Assembly (NCBI RefSeq): GCF_009659535.1
Contig: NZ_VJZZ01000001.1
Coordinates: 62,001-126,000, forward strand
DNA from: Aggregicoccus sp. 17bor-14
Lineage (GTDB): Bacteria > Myxococcota > Myxococcia > Myxococcales > Myxococcaceae
Length of the DNA: 64,000 nucleotides
Direction: 5' to 3'
Shown: positions 1 to 13,854 of the stretch, in pieces
How positions within the stretch are numbered: the first letter of the stretch is position 1
How the letters are laid out: each line of letters begins with the position of its first letter
The notes under the pieces: generated by a model
Databases searched by the model: none
Told to the model about the DNA's origin: nothing
Seen by the model: only the letters and a program-made list of their open reading frames with translations
Position numbers and translations under genes: made by a program

Positions 1-14
1 CCTCGGCGCAGGGC

Positions 15-482
15 ATGCGCCTGTACTTCGCGTACTCCACCGTGCTGGACCGCGCGGCCTTCCTCGAGTGGAGGGATCAGCACAGCTACGGCTTCTTCGA
101 CCTTCCCGAGGGGAAGCTCGCAGAGGCGGTGGACCTCGACCTCGTCTACGACTTCCCCTCGCGCTGGTGGGGCGGGCGCGTGGCCGGGCTCACGGATGTG
201 CCGGGCAAGAGCGTGTTCGGGCGGGTGTTCGAGATCTCCGCCAAGGACTGGCCCATCATCCAGCACAAGGAGGGGGCCGTGACCGGCATGTGCATCGAGC
301 GCGAGGTGCGCGTGCGCGTGGACGGCAAGGAACTCACCGCGACCGCGTTCACGACGCAGCCGCGGCGGGCCACGCTCGACGGTCCGATCAGCCCTCGCTT
401 CGTGCAGGCGCTCGTGCGCGGGGCGGAGAGTGCGGGGCTGCCCGCGGCGTACATCGAGCGGCTGAAGCGCGGCGAGGGGTAA
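15..482 (+). CDS. gamma-glutamylcyclotransferase (AIG2-like) family protein
   Basis: The 155-residue product opens with a YFAY-type strand and has the compact beta-barrel layout of the gamma-glutamylcyclotransferase/AIG2 fold. The family binds gamma-glutamyl amines or peptides and releases 5-oxoproline. The FGRVFEIS stretch and the following HKEGAV, which places the family's usual acidic residue, support the call; the substrate cannot be inferred. The ATG lies only 14 nt from the window edge, so an upstream start or a link to an earlier gene cannot be excluded. It converges on glgB, with a hairpin repeat between the two stops. Confidence 0.7.
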   Translation: MRLYFAYSTVLDRAAFLEWRDQHSYGFFDLPEGKLAEAVDLDLVYDFPSRWWGGRVAGLTDVPGKSVFGRVFEISAKDWPIIQHKEGAVTGMCIEREVRVRVDGKELTATAFTTQPRRATLDGPISPRFVQALVRGAESAGLPAAYIERLKRGEG

Positions 483-483
483 T

Positions 484-517
484 CCCTCACCCCGACCCTC
501 TGCCAGAGGGAGAGGGG
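484..517. repeat. interspersed palindromic repeat, possible bidirectional terminator
   Basis: A GC-rich palindrome lies in the 54 nt between two convergent genes. The inner stem is CCCTCT (496-501) with AGAGGG (505-510), and the outer CCCTC (484-488) can pair with GAGGG (512-516). One frame reads PHPDPLPEGEG, a peptide signature that recurs in spurious ORFs of many high-GC bacteria because this family of intergenic repeats is widespread. It may act as a transcription stop for both flanking genes; that role is inference, and there is no T-tract. Confidence 0.55.
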
Positions 518-536
518 ACCGCCTCGCCCGCCTGCT

Positions 537-2734
<2,198 letters not shown>

Positions 2735-2738
<4 letters not shown>

Positions 2739-4071
2739 TTGGGCACCTCCATTCGCAGCAGGGCGCGCACGGGGATGCGCACCCAGTCAGGGCGGTTCTG
2801 CAGCTCGTAGCGCACTTCGTACAGCAGCTTCTCCAGCTCGAACGCCGCGAGCCGGGTCATGAAGTCCTCGTCCCGCTCGGGCAGGAACTTCGCCCCGCGG
2901 GTCGCCTTGCGGTAGCCCTCGAGGAAGGCCTGGCGCGCCGGCGTCACGCGGTCCGCGGGCTCTCCGCCCTGCAGCTCCACCGAGGCGGCCGCGTAATCGA
3001 AGGAGCGCAGCATGCCGGCCACGTCCTTCAGCGGTGAGTACTTCTCGCGTCGCTGGGCGAAGGAGCGGCTGGGCTCGCCCTCGAAGTCGAAGATGAGCCA
3101 CTCGCCCTTGCTGCGCAGCGTCTGGCCCAGGTGCAGGTCGCCGTGCACGCGGATCTTCTGGCCGCCGGGCCGCGTGCGCGCGAGCCCCTTGGCCACCTCC
3201 ACCAGCGCATCGCGCTTCTTCTCGAGCTCGGGGAACTGCTTCGAGGCGTCCGCCAGCGTCACGCCCAGCTCGCCGATGATGGAGGCGCTCCAGCGGTCCA
3301 GGTCCTCGTGGTGGATCTCCTCGGGCGCAAAGGCGGGGTCGTTCGGGTCCGAGGCCAGCGCCGAGTGCAGCTCACCCAGGCGCGTGCCCAGGTCGCGCAT
3401 CTCCGCGAGGAAGGCGGCAGGGGGCGCGCCGTGGCGCTTGAACACGTCCAGCGTGTACTTCCAGCCGTCCTCCGCGTTGGGGACGAACTGGTGCACCACG
3501 CTGAGGGTGGCGCCCGCGGGCCCGTCCAGCTGCAGCGCGCCGATGAGGGTGGGCGTCGCGCGGAACTTCGTCTTCGTCGCGAGGAAGCGGCCCACCTCGT
3601 ACTCGGGGTTGATGCCCGCCTCCAGCTTGCGCAGCACCTTGAGGATGACGCGCTCGGCGAACACCACGCTGGTGTTGCTCTGCTCCACGTTGAGCCGGCG
3701 CACGGTGATGGGGTCCGGCAGCGGGGGCAGGGCGTCGGGGAAGGCGAGCCACTCGCCCACGATGCGGCCGGAGCCGGAGGGCAGGGTGCGCTGGTCGCGG
3801 ACGATCTGGAAGAGGGCGCGCAGGCAGTCGTCGTCCTCGAGCGCGTCCTTCACCTCGTCGGTGTCCGCGCCCGCGGGCTCCACCGGCAGCTGGTAACGCT
3901 CGGGGTGCCCCAGCTCGTAGAGCACCTCCACGATGGCGATGAGGAAGGCGCGCCCGGGGATGTCCACGCTGGCGTGGTCCACCACCGAGACGCTCTTGAT
4001 GGGCCAGGCCTTCCCGCCGAACCAGCGCTGCTGGCGCAGGTACTCCGGGACCTTGGTCAGGTTCACCGCCG

Positions 4072-4075
<4 letters not shown>
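2735..4075 (-). CDS. mak: maltokinase (maltose 1-kinase)
   Basis: The 446-residue product phosphorylates maltose with ATP to maltose 1-phosphate, the GlgE donor. It has the aminoglycoside-phosphotransferase-like fold: an N-terminal cap beginning with the typical [13 protein letters not shown], then the catalytic HGDLHLGQ loop (H311-D313) and the metal-binding DFEGEP (D330). GTG at 4075 is chosen because it overlaps the treS stop by 4 nt and falls just before the conserved N-terminus; the open frame continues far upstream inside treS, but that part is a shadow. In many bacteria this domain is fused to TreS; here the two are separate, translationally coupled genes. Confidence 0.93.
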
Positions 4076-5730
<1,655 letters not shown>

Positions 5731-5765
5731 ACGCTGGGGTGGTTCCCGTCTGCGAGAGGGGGCTG

Positions 5766-7766
<2,001 letters not shown>

Positions 7767-7939
7767 AGGTCGCTGGGGGCCCTTATAGGTGTCGGCGCAC
7801 GGAAGGGCGGCAGCAGGGACGGAGCTCCGTCGATGCTGGACGCTGGGCTCCCGAGCGCGTTGGCTTGCCAACCTTAGGGATGGCCTCCGGCTCCGCCCAG
7901 TCTGCCGGTGGGCGTCAGCGGCTCGGACGGTGAAAAAAG

Positions 7940-7968
7940 TTGGTCGGCAGGCGGGCGGCTGCGTTATC
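7940..7968 (+). promoter_or_regulatory. candidate sigma70-type promoter of the ECF sigma gene
   Basis: TTGGTC (7940-7945) and GTTATC (7963-7968) are separated by 17 nt and lie just before the GGAGG and ATG of the sigma-factor gene. The spacing is ideal and both hexamers partly match the housekeeping consensus. A start site about 6-7 nt after the -10 would leave a leader under 10 nt and cut close to the Shine-Dalgarno sequence. No transcript data back this. Confidence 0.4.
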
Positions 7969-7981
7969 CCCGGAGGGCCCG

Positions 7982-8587
7982 ATGCCTCCGTCCGACTCCT
8001 CCGGTCCCCGAGCGAGCGAGCCTGCCGGCGACCTGGTGCTCGTTCGCCGGGTGGCCCAGGGCGATGCCACGGCCATGCGCGAGCTCTACGCCCGCTGTGG
8101 CGCGCGCGCCTACGGGCTCGTCCTGCGCATCCTCCCCGTTCGCGCGGACGCGGACGAAGTCCTGCAGGAGACCTTCCTCGAGGTATGGCGGCGGGCCCGG
8201 CAGTTCGACCCCGCGCGCGGGGGCCTGGAGAGCTGGGTGGCCACCATCGCGCGCACCCGCGCCATCGACCGGATGCGCACCCTGGCGAGCGGGGCGCGGC
8301 TGCTCACGGGCGCGGCCGCAGAGCCCCCTCCGGTGAGCGCGCAGCCCCTGGACCCACGCCAGTCCGCCGAGCAGCAGCAGGATCGCGAGCGCGTGGAGCT
8401 CGCCCTGCGCAGCCTGCCGCCCGAGCAGCGCAGCGTGGTGGAGCTCGCGTACTTCGAGGGGCTGTCCCAGAGCGAGATCGCCGAGCGGACGGCGACGCCC
8501 CTGGGGACGGTGAAGACCCGGGCCCGCCTGGCGCTCGCGAAGCTCGCGGAGCTGCTGCAGGCGCGGGCGCCGGGAAAGGCCGACTAG
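7982..8587 (+). CDS. ECF-type RNA polymerase sigma factor
   Basis: A 201-residue sigma70-family factor with region 2 (about residues 20-95, containing ADEVLQETFLEVWRRA) and region 4 (about 140-195, SQSEIAERTATPLGTVKTR helix-turn-helix). Such factors redirect RNA polymerase in response to envelope or other stresses, usually held by an anti-sigma factor; none is encoded next to it, since the adjacent gene is convergent and only 65 codons long. ATG 7982 is preceded by GGAGGG at good spacing, so it is preferred to the upstream in-frame ATG at 7940. Its stop shares a CTAG with the convergent gene. Confidence 0.93.
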   Translation: MPPSDSSGPRASEPAGDLVLVRRVAQGDATAMRELYARCGARAYGLVLRILPVRADADEVLQETFLEVWRRARQFDPARGGLESWVATIARTRAIDRMRTLASGARLLTGAAAEPPPVSAQPLDPRQSAEQQQDRERVELALRSLPPEQRSVVELAYFEGLSQSEIAERTATPLGTVKTRARLALAKLAELLQARAPGKAD

Positions 8588-8781
8588 GGCTGCTGCGGCT
8601 TCGCGTGGCGGTAGAAGAGGATGAGCGAGTAGCAGTGGAACTCGTTGTCGCTCGACTGCATGACCTGCTTGTCCACGATCTCGAGGTCCGCGTTGCTCTT
8701 GAGCCAACGGGTCACGTTCTCGCCCAGCTCCTCGCGCTCCTTGGCCTTGGTGGCCGAGAAGACCTTCACGCCCGTAAACAT
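8584..8781 (-). CDS. conserved-looking small protein of unknown function
   Basis: A 65-residue protein that I cannot assign to a family. It starts MFTGVKVFSATKAKERE, is mixed alpha/beta with a QSSDNEFH stretch near residue 43-50, and ends in a hydrophobic strand plus a short basic tail; no signal peptide or membrane segment is visible. The ATG at 8781 has AAGGAG 9 nt upstream and was chosen over one 12 codons earlier. Its composition is less G/C-driven than shadow frames, which supports a real gene. The stop overlaps that of the sigma factor through CTAG. Confidence 0.75.
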   Translation of the reverse strand: MFTGVKVFSATKAKEREELGENVTRWLKSNADLEIVDKQVMQSSDNEFHCYSLILFYRHAKPQQP

Positions 8782-8914
8782 CGCCGACCGCTCCTTGCTG
8801 GGATGATCCAGGGGCAAAGTTATCGCACGCGGGTTTTCAGGGTGTCAAAAAACTTGCGTCCCGCGCCCCGAGTGGATCCCCGGCTGCGGACCAGGGGTTT
8901 GCAGGAGAGGCCGC

Positions 8915-9277
8915 ATGCCTAGATTCCCCGCTAGGTCGCACGGTGTGGTTCGGGACTCCGCGGCAGCGGCGGCGGAGCGGGTGGGCGACGGGGGCGGACA
9001 CGTGAACGTGAAGGACAAGAAGGACCTGGCGGTCGAGTTCATCAATGCGATCCGCACGATGGACCCGGCTGCGCTCAACGCGCTCATCGTCAAGGAGGCG
9101 GGCGAGGAGCTGGCCCAGTTCTTCCTCAACTACAGCGCGAACCTCATCTCCAAGGATCCCTCCCGGGTGCTGGAGAACACCTCGTCCCTGATGCTGATGG
9201 GCTACCTCATCCGCACCCACGAGGAGAAGACGGCGCAGCCTCCGCTCGGCGGCTTCCAGTCGTACGCCTTCGCCTGA
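8915..9277 (+). CDS. hypothetical protein
   Basis: The 120-residue product is unrecognised. The conserved-looking part begins at about residue 30 (VKDKKDLAVEFINAIR) and is helical, with a hydrophobic AQFFLNYSANLIS segment; no catalytic motif is seen. ATG 8915 follows AGGAGAGG and is given here, but the first 28 residues are low-complexity, so the GTG at 9002 could be the true start (92 residues). The next gene, the PHP protein, starts 48 nt downstream and may have its own promoter. Confidence 0.7.
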   Translation: MPRFPARSHGVVRDSAAAAAERVGDGGGHVNVKDKKDLAVEFINAIRTMDPAALNALIVKEAGEELAQFFLNYSANLISKDPSRVLENTSSLMLMGYLIRTHEEKTAQPPLGGFQSYAFA

Positions 9278-9286
9278 GCGCTGCCC

Positions 9287-9313
9287 TCGACAGCTGCCGG
9301 GCGGGCTGTTATC
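9287..9313 (+). promoter_or_regulatory. candidate promoter of the PHP-domain gene
   Basis: TCGACA (9287-9292) resembles the -35 hexamer and GTTATC (9308-9313) the -10, 15 nt apart, a spacing shorter than optimal. The -10 lies 12 nt before the ATG, as in the sigma-factor gene, so the transcript leader would be very short. Confidence 0.3.
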
Positions 9314-9325
9314 GACCCCGGGCAC

Positions 9326-10060
9326 ATGCTCATCGATCTGCACGCGCACTCGCACCTGTCCAAGGACTGCACGCTGGATCCGCGCGCCGTCCTGGAGCGG
9401 GCGGCCGTCTTCGGCCTGGACGGCGTCGCCTTCACCGAGACCAACACCCAGGACGGCTGTGACGAGCTCTTCGAGCTCGGCGCGAAGTCCAAGGTGAAGG
9501 TGTTCGTGGGGCTGGAGTTGCTCACGGACAAGGGCCAGTACCTGTGCTTCTTCCCGCGCCCGGAGCAGGCGCCGGAGCCGGTGATGCTGTGGGGCAGCAA
9601 CCGCGAGCGGCCGTGGAGCGCGGCGGAGTGCCTGCCCAAGATGAAGCAGCTGGGCGCGGTGATCGTGGCGGCGCGCCCCTACGATCGCGAGCAGCCCCAC
9701 GCCCCCGGCGACTTCATCAAGAGCCTGGACCTGCTCAGCGGCGTGGAGGGCTTCAATGCCCGGGTGCGCCAGCTCTCCAACGATCTCGCGGTGGAGGCGG
9801 CGGCCGCCCTGAAGCTGCCCTGCACGGGCGGCTCGGATGCGCGCGCGAGCCTCGACGAGGTGGGCCGCGGCGCCACCTTCTTCAAGAACCCCGTGAACAC
9901 CCAGGCCGAGCTGGTGGCGGCGCTCGCCAAGGGCGAGTTCTGGCCGGTGATGGCCGGCGAGCTCCCGCGCCTCACGCGCCCCGGCGAGGCCCAGCAGCAG
10001 CAGGCCTCGCGCAAGGGCGGCGGGGGTGGGGGCCACAAGCAGCGCCGCCGCCGCCGGTAG
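9326..10060 (+). CDS. PHP-domain metal-dependent phosphoesterase-like protein
   Basis: A 244-residue PHP-fold protein. The first metal motif HAHSH is at residues 6-10 (LIDLHAHSHLS), followed by FTETN in place of the usual TDH motif, an acidic VGLE strand and GGSDAR near residue 170, where such proteins carry a late D/H metal ligand. This pattern is typical of PHP phosphoesterases that act on small phosphorylated molecules; the substrate is unknown. The C-terminal 25 residues are a Gln/Gly/Arg-rich tail ending in RRRRR, probably disordered and possibly nucleic-acid binding. Confidence 0.85.
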   Translation: MLIDLHAHSHLSKDCTLDPRAVLERAAVFGLDGVAFTETNTQDGCDELFELGAKSKVKVFVGLELLTDKGQYLCFFPRPEQAPEPVMLWGSNRERPWSAAECLPKMKQLGAVIVAARPYDREQPHAPGDFIKSLDLLSGVEGFNARVRQLSNDLAVEAAAALKLPCTGGSDARASLDEVGRGATFFKNPVNTQAELVAALAKGEFWPVMAGELPRLTRPGEAQQQQASRKGGGGGGHKQRRRRR

Positions 10061-10069
10061 GGCACCGCG

Positions 10070-10777
10070 CTACGACGCCCCCTCGAGCCGCGCCACGCGC
10101 CCTTCCGTGAGGAAGGCCTTGCGCCGCCCGCCGGGGTAGACCCACTCCTCGCTGCGCACGCCGTCCTGGTAGCTGCGCACGCGGCGCTCCGGGTAGCCCC
10201 AGGCCATCTCCAGCGCCTCCTCGCTCATGCCCACGCGCGCCTCCTTGCGGAAGACGGCCTCGCGCACCGGCGCGCTGAGGGCGGCGAGCTGGGCAGAGGG
10301 GTCGCGCTCGATGAGGTAGCGCTCCACCTCGGTGCGCACCGCGTCCGCGGTGTCCGTGCGCGGCGGGAGCACCAGCACCAGCGGCGGCCCCGGCGGCGCC
10401 CCCTCCACGTCCACGTAGACCCAGGTCTGCACGCGCGGCGAGTACAGGACGCGCTCGGCCACGGCCCACGCGGTGGGGAACTCCACCTTCACGATGCGCG
10501 CGCGCCGGCCCGCCGGCAGCACCGCCTCCACCGCGCCCGGGTTGATGGGCTCCCCGCGGGTGTCGTCCAGCAGCCGCACCTCGTCCGGGGCCGCGGGGGT
10601 GAGGAGGCGGTGGCCCGCGTCCCCGAAGAAGGGCGTCACGTTGAAGGAGAGCTTGAGGTAGCGCGGCGCGCCGCTCAGCTCCTTCTCGATGCTCGCGCGC
10701 TCGTCGGGCGCGAGCGCGGTGTGGCTCGCGCAGCCGGACACCACCGCGAGCGCTGCGCACAGGAGCAGGGCGCGCAT
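10070..10777 (-). CDS. putative outer-membrane lipoprotein
   Basis: A 235-residue protein with a lipoprotein signal peptide: a short basic start, hydrophobic core and a lipobox ending VVSGC (Cys at about residue 16). No family is recognised in the mature part; it is mixed alpha/beta, with a C-terminal segment (WGYPERRV, EEWVYPGGRRK) that resembles SmpA/OmlA-like beta repeats found in envelope-assembly lipoproteins. It starts 2 nt after the stop of the membrane-protein gene upstream, so the two are probably co-expressed. Confidence 0.8.
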   Translation of the reverse strand: MRALLLCAALAVVSGCASHTALAPDERASIEKELSGAPRYLKLSFNVTPFFGDAGHRLLTPAAPDEVRLLDDTRGEPINPGAVEAVLPAGRRARIVKVEFPTAWAVAERVLYSPRVQTWVYVDVEGAPPGPPLVLVLPPRTDTADAVRTEVERYLIERDPSAQLAALSAPVREAVFRKEARVGMSEEALEMAWGYPERRVRSYQDGVRSEEWVYPGGRRKAFLTEGRVARLEGAS

Positions 10778-10779
10778 GG

Positions 10780-11358
10780 CTAGAACCTCACCTGGTAGAG
10801 CGCCGTGGTGACGGGCGGCGCGTCGCGGCCCAGGGAGGGCACGTCCGCGAACTCCATCGCGCGCTCGCGCGTCATGCGCAGGAGGCGCCCGCCACCGGCC
10901 GTCTGGTACGCGTCGATGGCCTGGATGACGTGCGAGACGAGCAGGCCCAGGCCCCAGAAGATGCCCACCCCCAGCACCGCCTCGAAGATGACGCCGGCGA
11001 CGATGATCCCCACGTCCACGAGGAGGAAGAGGAGGAAGCCGTCCTGGTCTCCGGCCACGAGGTGTCCGGTGCCGAAGCCCACGATGAGCCCCAGCAGCAG
11101 CGCGAGGATGGGCTTGGTGTCCGAGCGCAGCCCGCCGCCGGTGTCCAGGGCGAGCGGCGCCGTGGGCAGCCCCAGGCCGCTCTCCTGCAGCAGCCGCAGC
11201 ATGGGCGTCTCGGGGACCTTGTAGTCGGACTCGAGCTGCACACCCTCGAGCAGCCGCGCCTGGCGCGCCTCGAAGGTGGAGAGGAAGGTGACGGAGGAGT
11301 CCGCGGCGGGGACCGGGGAGGTCGCGAGCGCGGTGAGCAGCAGGGTGGTGAGGAGCAC
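10780..11358 (-). CDS. hypothetical membrane protein
   Basis: A 192-residue protein with an N-terminal signal sequence (TTLLLTALATSPVPAA) and two or three hydrophobic helices between about residues 80 and 145 (ILALLLGLIVGFGTG, FLLFLLVDVGIIVAGV, VLGVGIFWGLGLLVS). The C-terminal 45 residues are soluble. No family is recognised. It sits immediately upstream of a lipoprotein gene, suggesting a shared envelope role. Confidence 0.78.
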   Translation of the reverse strand: MLLTTLLLTALATSPVPAADSSVTFLSTFEARQARLLEGVQLESDYKVPETPMLRLLQESGLGLPTAPLALDTGGGLRSDTKPILALLLGLIVGFGTGHLVAGDQDGFLLFLLVDVGIIVAGVIFEAVLGVGIFWGLGLLVSHVIQAIDAYQTAGGGRLLRMTRERAMEFADVPSLGRDAPPVTTALYQVRF

Positions 11359-11402
11359 GGTCGCCTCGGGCGGAGTTCAGCGCGGGAGGCCGTGTGTTTA
11401 GC

Positions 11403-11597
11403 TCAGCGCGCCGCCTGTGCCAGCGCCGAGTGAAGCCTCGGCTGCGCTGCGCACCCGCGCCCCGGTGGGCACACAGGGCCGCGGCCCTTCGGATCCGCCA
11501 CGAGCAGGAAGCGTCCATGGCCCCGCGCATCCGTCAGCTCGGGATGCTGACACAGCGCACAGCGGCGGGGGGGACGCTTGGTGGGAGCGAAGGGCAC
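11403..11597 (-). CDS. small cysteine-rich protein
   Basis: A possible 64-residue protein with CALCQHPE near the start and CPPGRGC near residue 42-48, four cysteines arranged like a zinc knuckle. It begins with GTG 51 nt downstream of the FmdB-like gene on the same strand and could be co-transcribed. The short length, GTG start and lack of a clear ribosome-binding site keep confidence moderate. An alternative is chance coding in a high-GC spacer. Confidence 0.45.
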   Translation of the reverse strand: MPFAPTKRPPRRCALCQHPELTDARGHGRFLLVADPKGRGPVCPPGRGCAAQPRLHSALAQAAR

Positions 11598-11648
11598 GGC
11601 ACCGAGTGTGGCCCGGTCTGCCGTGCCCTGCGAATTTTCCGCCGCTCG

Positions 11649-11942
11649 CTACTTCTTGTCGCCCGCGGCGGCGGAGCTGCTGCTCGAGTCGCTGCCGGAG
11701 GACGAAGAAGAGGACGAAGAGGAGGACGAAGACGCGCTGCTGGAGCCGTCCTTCTTCGTGGAGCTGTAGAGGTCCGAGTACCAGCCGCCGCCCTTGAGCA
11801 CGAAGCTGGTGCGGCTCACCATGCGGGTGAGCGCACCCTGGGCACCGCAGGCGGAGCAGGAGGTGGGAGCGGGATCGCTCACCTTCTGGAGCACGTCGTG
11901 GATCTTGCCGCAGCTCGGACAGGCGTATTCGTAGATGGGCAT
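11649..11942 (-). CDS. FmdB-family zinc-ribbon protein with poly-Ser tail
   Basis: The 97-residue product begins MPIYEYACPSCGK, the hallmark of the FmdB/CxxC_CxxC_SSSS putative regulatory family, with zinc ligands CPSC (residues 8-11) and CSAC (29-32). After a GGGWYSDLYSS segment common in the family, the last 35 residues are almost pure serine with a final GDKK. The family is proposed to regulate gene expression or associate with metal-dependent systems, but no biochemical role is settled. Confidence 0.88.
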   Translation of the reverse strand: MPIYEYACPSCGKIHDVLQKVSDPAPTSCSACGAQGALTRMVSRTSFVLKGGGWYSDLYSSTKKDGSSSASSSSSSSSSSSSGSDSSSSSAAAGDKK

Positions 11943-11976
11943 GGCAGTGGGTTCGGCTTCCTTCAGACTTCGTTCT

Positions 11977-13191
11977 TCAGACTTCGTGAGATGGACGGGA
12001 ACGGGCGCCGGCGAGCCGGCCCTTGAGCGGCTCCGCCAGCTTCAGGCGCTCGATGGCGCGCAGCAGCAGCTCGGTGGGGGCGCCCTGGTGGCGGGCGACC
12101 CGGTCCGCGAGCTCGGAGAGGGTGGAGACCTGGGGGGCCTCGTCCCGCAGGAGCGCGTGGAGGTCCGCCTTGAGCGCCTCGGCGAAGCGGCGCTGGATGC
12201 CCAGGTCGTGGAGGTACTTCTCGCGCCCCAGCAGGTCCAGGCGCTGGGTGAGGTTGCGGCTCGCCAGCGCCTCGCGCCGGAAGCGCTCCCGCACGGTCTC
12301 CGACTCCTGGACGATGTCGAGCGCCTTGAGCAGCTGCTGCAGCTCGGTCGGGCTGAGGCCCAGGGCCCAGGCCACCCGGCCCGCCGCGCCGCGCTGGTCG
12401 CCGTACGCGCTGAGCACCCGCTCGCGCTCGCTGCGCGCGTAGGCCTCGAGCAGCCCGTGGTGGGTGAGCGCCGCCTCCAGGTCGAGCATCGTGAGGTCGC
12501 CGCGCGGCCCGTTGTACTGCTCGGCCAGCGCCTTGTGCAGGGCGAGCCGATGCTCGTGCTGCGCGGTGGCGGCCTCGAGCAGCGCCTTGCCCTCCACGCG
12601 CATCAGCTCGTTGTAGCCGTGGCGCGGGGCGGACAGCTGCGAGAAGCGGCCGCGGGGCTTGGGCAGCTCGCGCTTGAGGAACACCGGCTCCTCGGCGACG
12701 GCCGAGGCCGCGTCCTCGGCCTGCTCGCCCGCGGCGGGGGCGCGCTTTCGCGGCGCGATGCGCTCGGCCACGGTCTCCGCCGGCGCGCGCTCGGCGTCCT
12801 TGCGCGAGGCGGGGCGGGGCGCCGGGGGCGGGGCGAAGCTGGGCACTGCGGGAGCCGGGGGCGGCGCGAGCGGGGTCTTCTCCTCGCGCACGCGCGCCAG
12901 CTCCGCCACCACCTCGTAGAAGCCGCAGGCCTGCCGCTGTGCGGCGAGCGCCGGCGCGGTGCCGCTCAGGATGTCCACCAGGGCGTAGGGGCCGAGCGGG
13001 CTTGCGGCCGGCTCCCCGTCGGTCAGGTCGCGCACCCGGAAGTCGTCCGTCTCGGCCAGGAGCGAGAGCGCGTCACGCACCTCGCTGGCGGGGGCGGAGG
13101 CCTTCGCGCGCCGACAGTAATCGGACACCGCCACCGCCACCGGGGTGGGGACCTCGTCGGGCTGCCGCTTCCTCTGCCAGTGAGTCGCCAT
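11977..13191 (-). CDS. protein with C-terminal Fis-like helix-turn-helix
   Basis: This 404-residue protein has an N-terminal helical region (1-110), a Pro/Ala/Arg-rich linker (about 110-180) and a helical C-terminal part. Residues about 238-293 read like the Fis/HTH_8 module (LEAALTHHGLLEAYAR followed by GRVAWALGLSPTELQQLLK), where the GLSPTELQQLL stretch would be the recognition helix. No ATPase or receiver domain accompanies it. It may be a DNA-binding regulator; the target is unknown. It is divergent from the HEAT-repeat gene with a 66-nt spacer, which may be autoregulated. Confidence 0.78.
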   Translation of the reverse strand: MATHWQRKRQPDEVPTPVAVAVSDYCRRAKASAPASEVRDALSLLAETDDFRVRDLTDGEPAASPLGPYALVDILSGTAPALAAQRQACGFYEVVAELARVREEKTPLAPPPAPAVPSFAPPPAPRPASRKDAERAPAETVAERIAPRKRAPAAGEQAEDAASAVAEEPVFLKRELPKPRGRFSQLSAPRHGYNELMRVEGKALLEAATAQHEHRLALHKALAEQYNGPRGDLTMLDLEAALTHHGLLEAYARSERERVLSAYGDQRGAAGRVAWALGLSPTELQQLLKALDIVQESETVRERFRREALASRNLTQRLDLLGREKYLHDLGIQRRFAEALKADLHALLRDEAPQVSTLSELADRVARHQGAPTELLLRAIERLKLAEPLKGRLAGARSRPSHEV

Positions 13192-13257
13192 AAAGTTGGG
13201 GAAAAATCCTCGTTTACGAGAAGCGCTGCCTCTATCTTCGGAGTGCGACGGGTGTCA

Positions 13258-13854
13258 ATGCGCGAGACGGACTCCAACATAAACAGGCCGCGGGGATTTC
13301 AAGTTGGAGAGCCTCCCCGGCTGGCGGGAGTGCGCCTGGGGCCGGCGCTCGCGGGTCTTCTCTACGCCCTGCTCGTGGGCTCCGCAGCGCTCGCGCTCTT
13401 CGGCCGGCAGTTCCCGGGGCACCTCTCGCCCACGCTTTCCCTGGCCGCCCCCTGGGTGTTCCTGCTCTTCGCGGTGGCCTTCGCGGCCTACCGGCTGAAG
13501 CTCGTGCGCGCCGGGAAATACGGGGCTTTCAAGGGCTTTTTCCAGATCGGCGCGGCGCTGCTCTTCTTCACCCTGCTTCTCCCGTCGGCGCGGAACCGTT
13601 ATGAGGAGCGCAGTGAGGGGCTGACCGGGCTATTGCTGGACGGCAACCCCGAGGTCCGGCAGCTGGCGGCCGAAGTGGCCCGCCACCGGCCGGAGGGAAA
13701 GCAGTATGCCCCGGCGCTGGTGCGCTGCCTGAGAGACCCCCTTCCGCAGGTGCGGCAGGAGTGCCACCGCTCGCTGGTGGCCCTCACGGGGCAGGATCTG
13801 GGAGCGCCGGCGGATCCGGCAGGCATCAGGGCTTGGGAGGCACGCTACCCGTGA
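13258..13854 (+). CDS. membrane protein with HEAT-like repeats
   Basis: A 198-residue protein with three hydrophobic helices (about 24-45, 60-80 and 90-110) followed by a cytosolic or periplasmic helical part in which DGNPEVRQLAAEVARH and DPLPQVRQECHRSLVAL are HEAT-type repeats. Such repeats usually mediate protein contacts. The start is uncertain: ATG 13258 is used, with an in-frame GTG 6 nt upstream. The stop overlaps the GTG of the fur-like gene (GTGA), so it is translationally coupled to the regulator. Confidence 0.8.
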   Translation: MRETDSNINRPRGFQVGEPPRLAGVRLGPALAGLLYALLVGSAALALFGRQFPGHLSPTLSLAAPWVFLLFAVAFAAYRLKLVRAGKYGAFKGFFQIGAALLFFTLLLPSARNRYEERSEGLTGLLLDGNPEVRQLAAEVARHRPEGKQYAPALVRCLRDPLPQVRQECHRSLVALTGQDLGAPADPAGIRAWEARYP

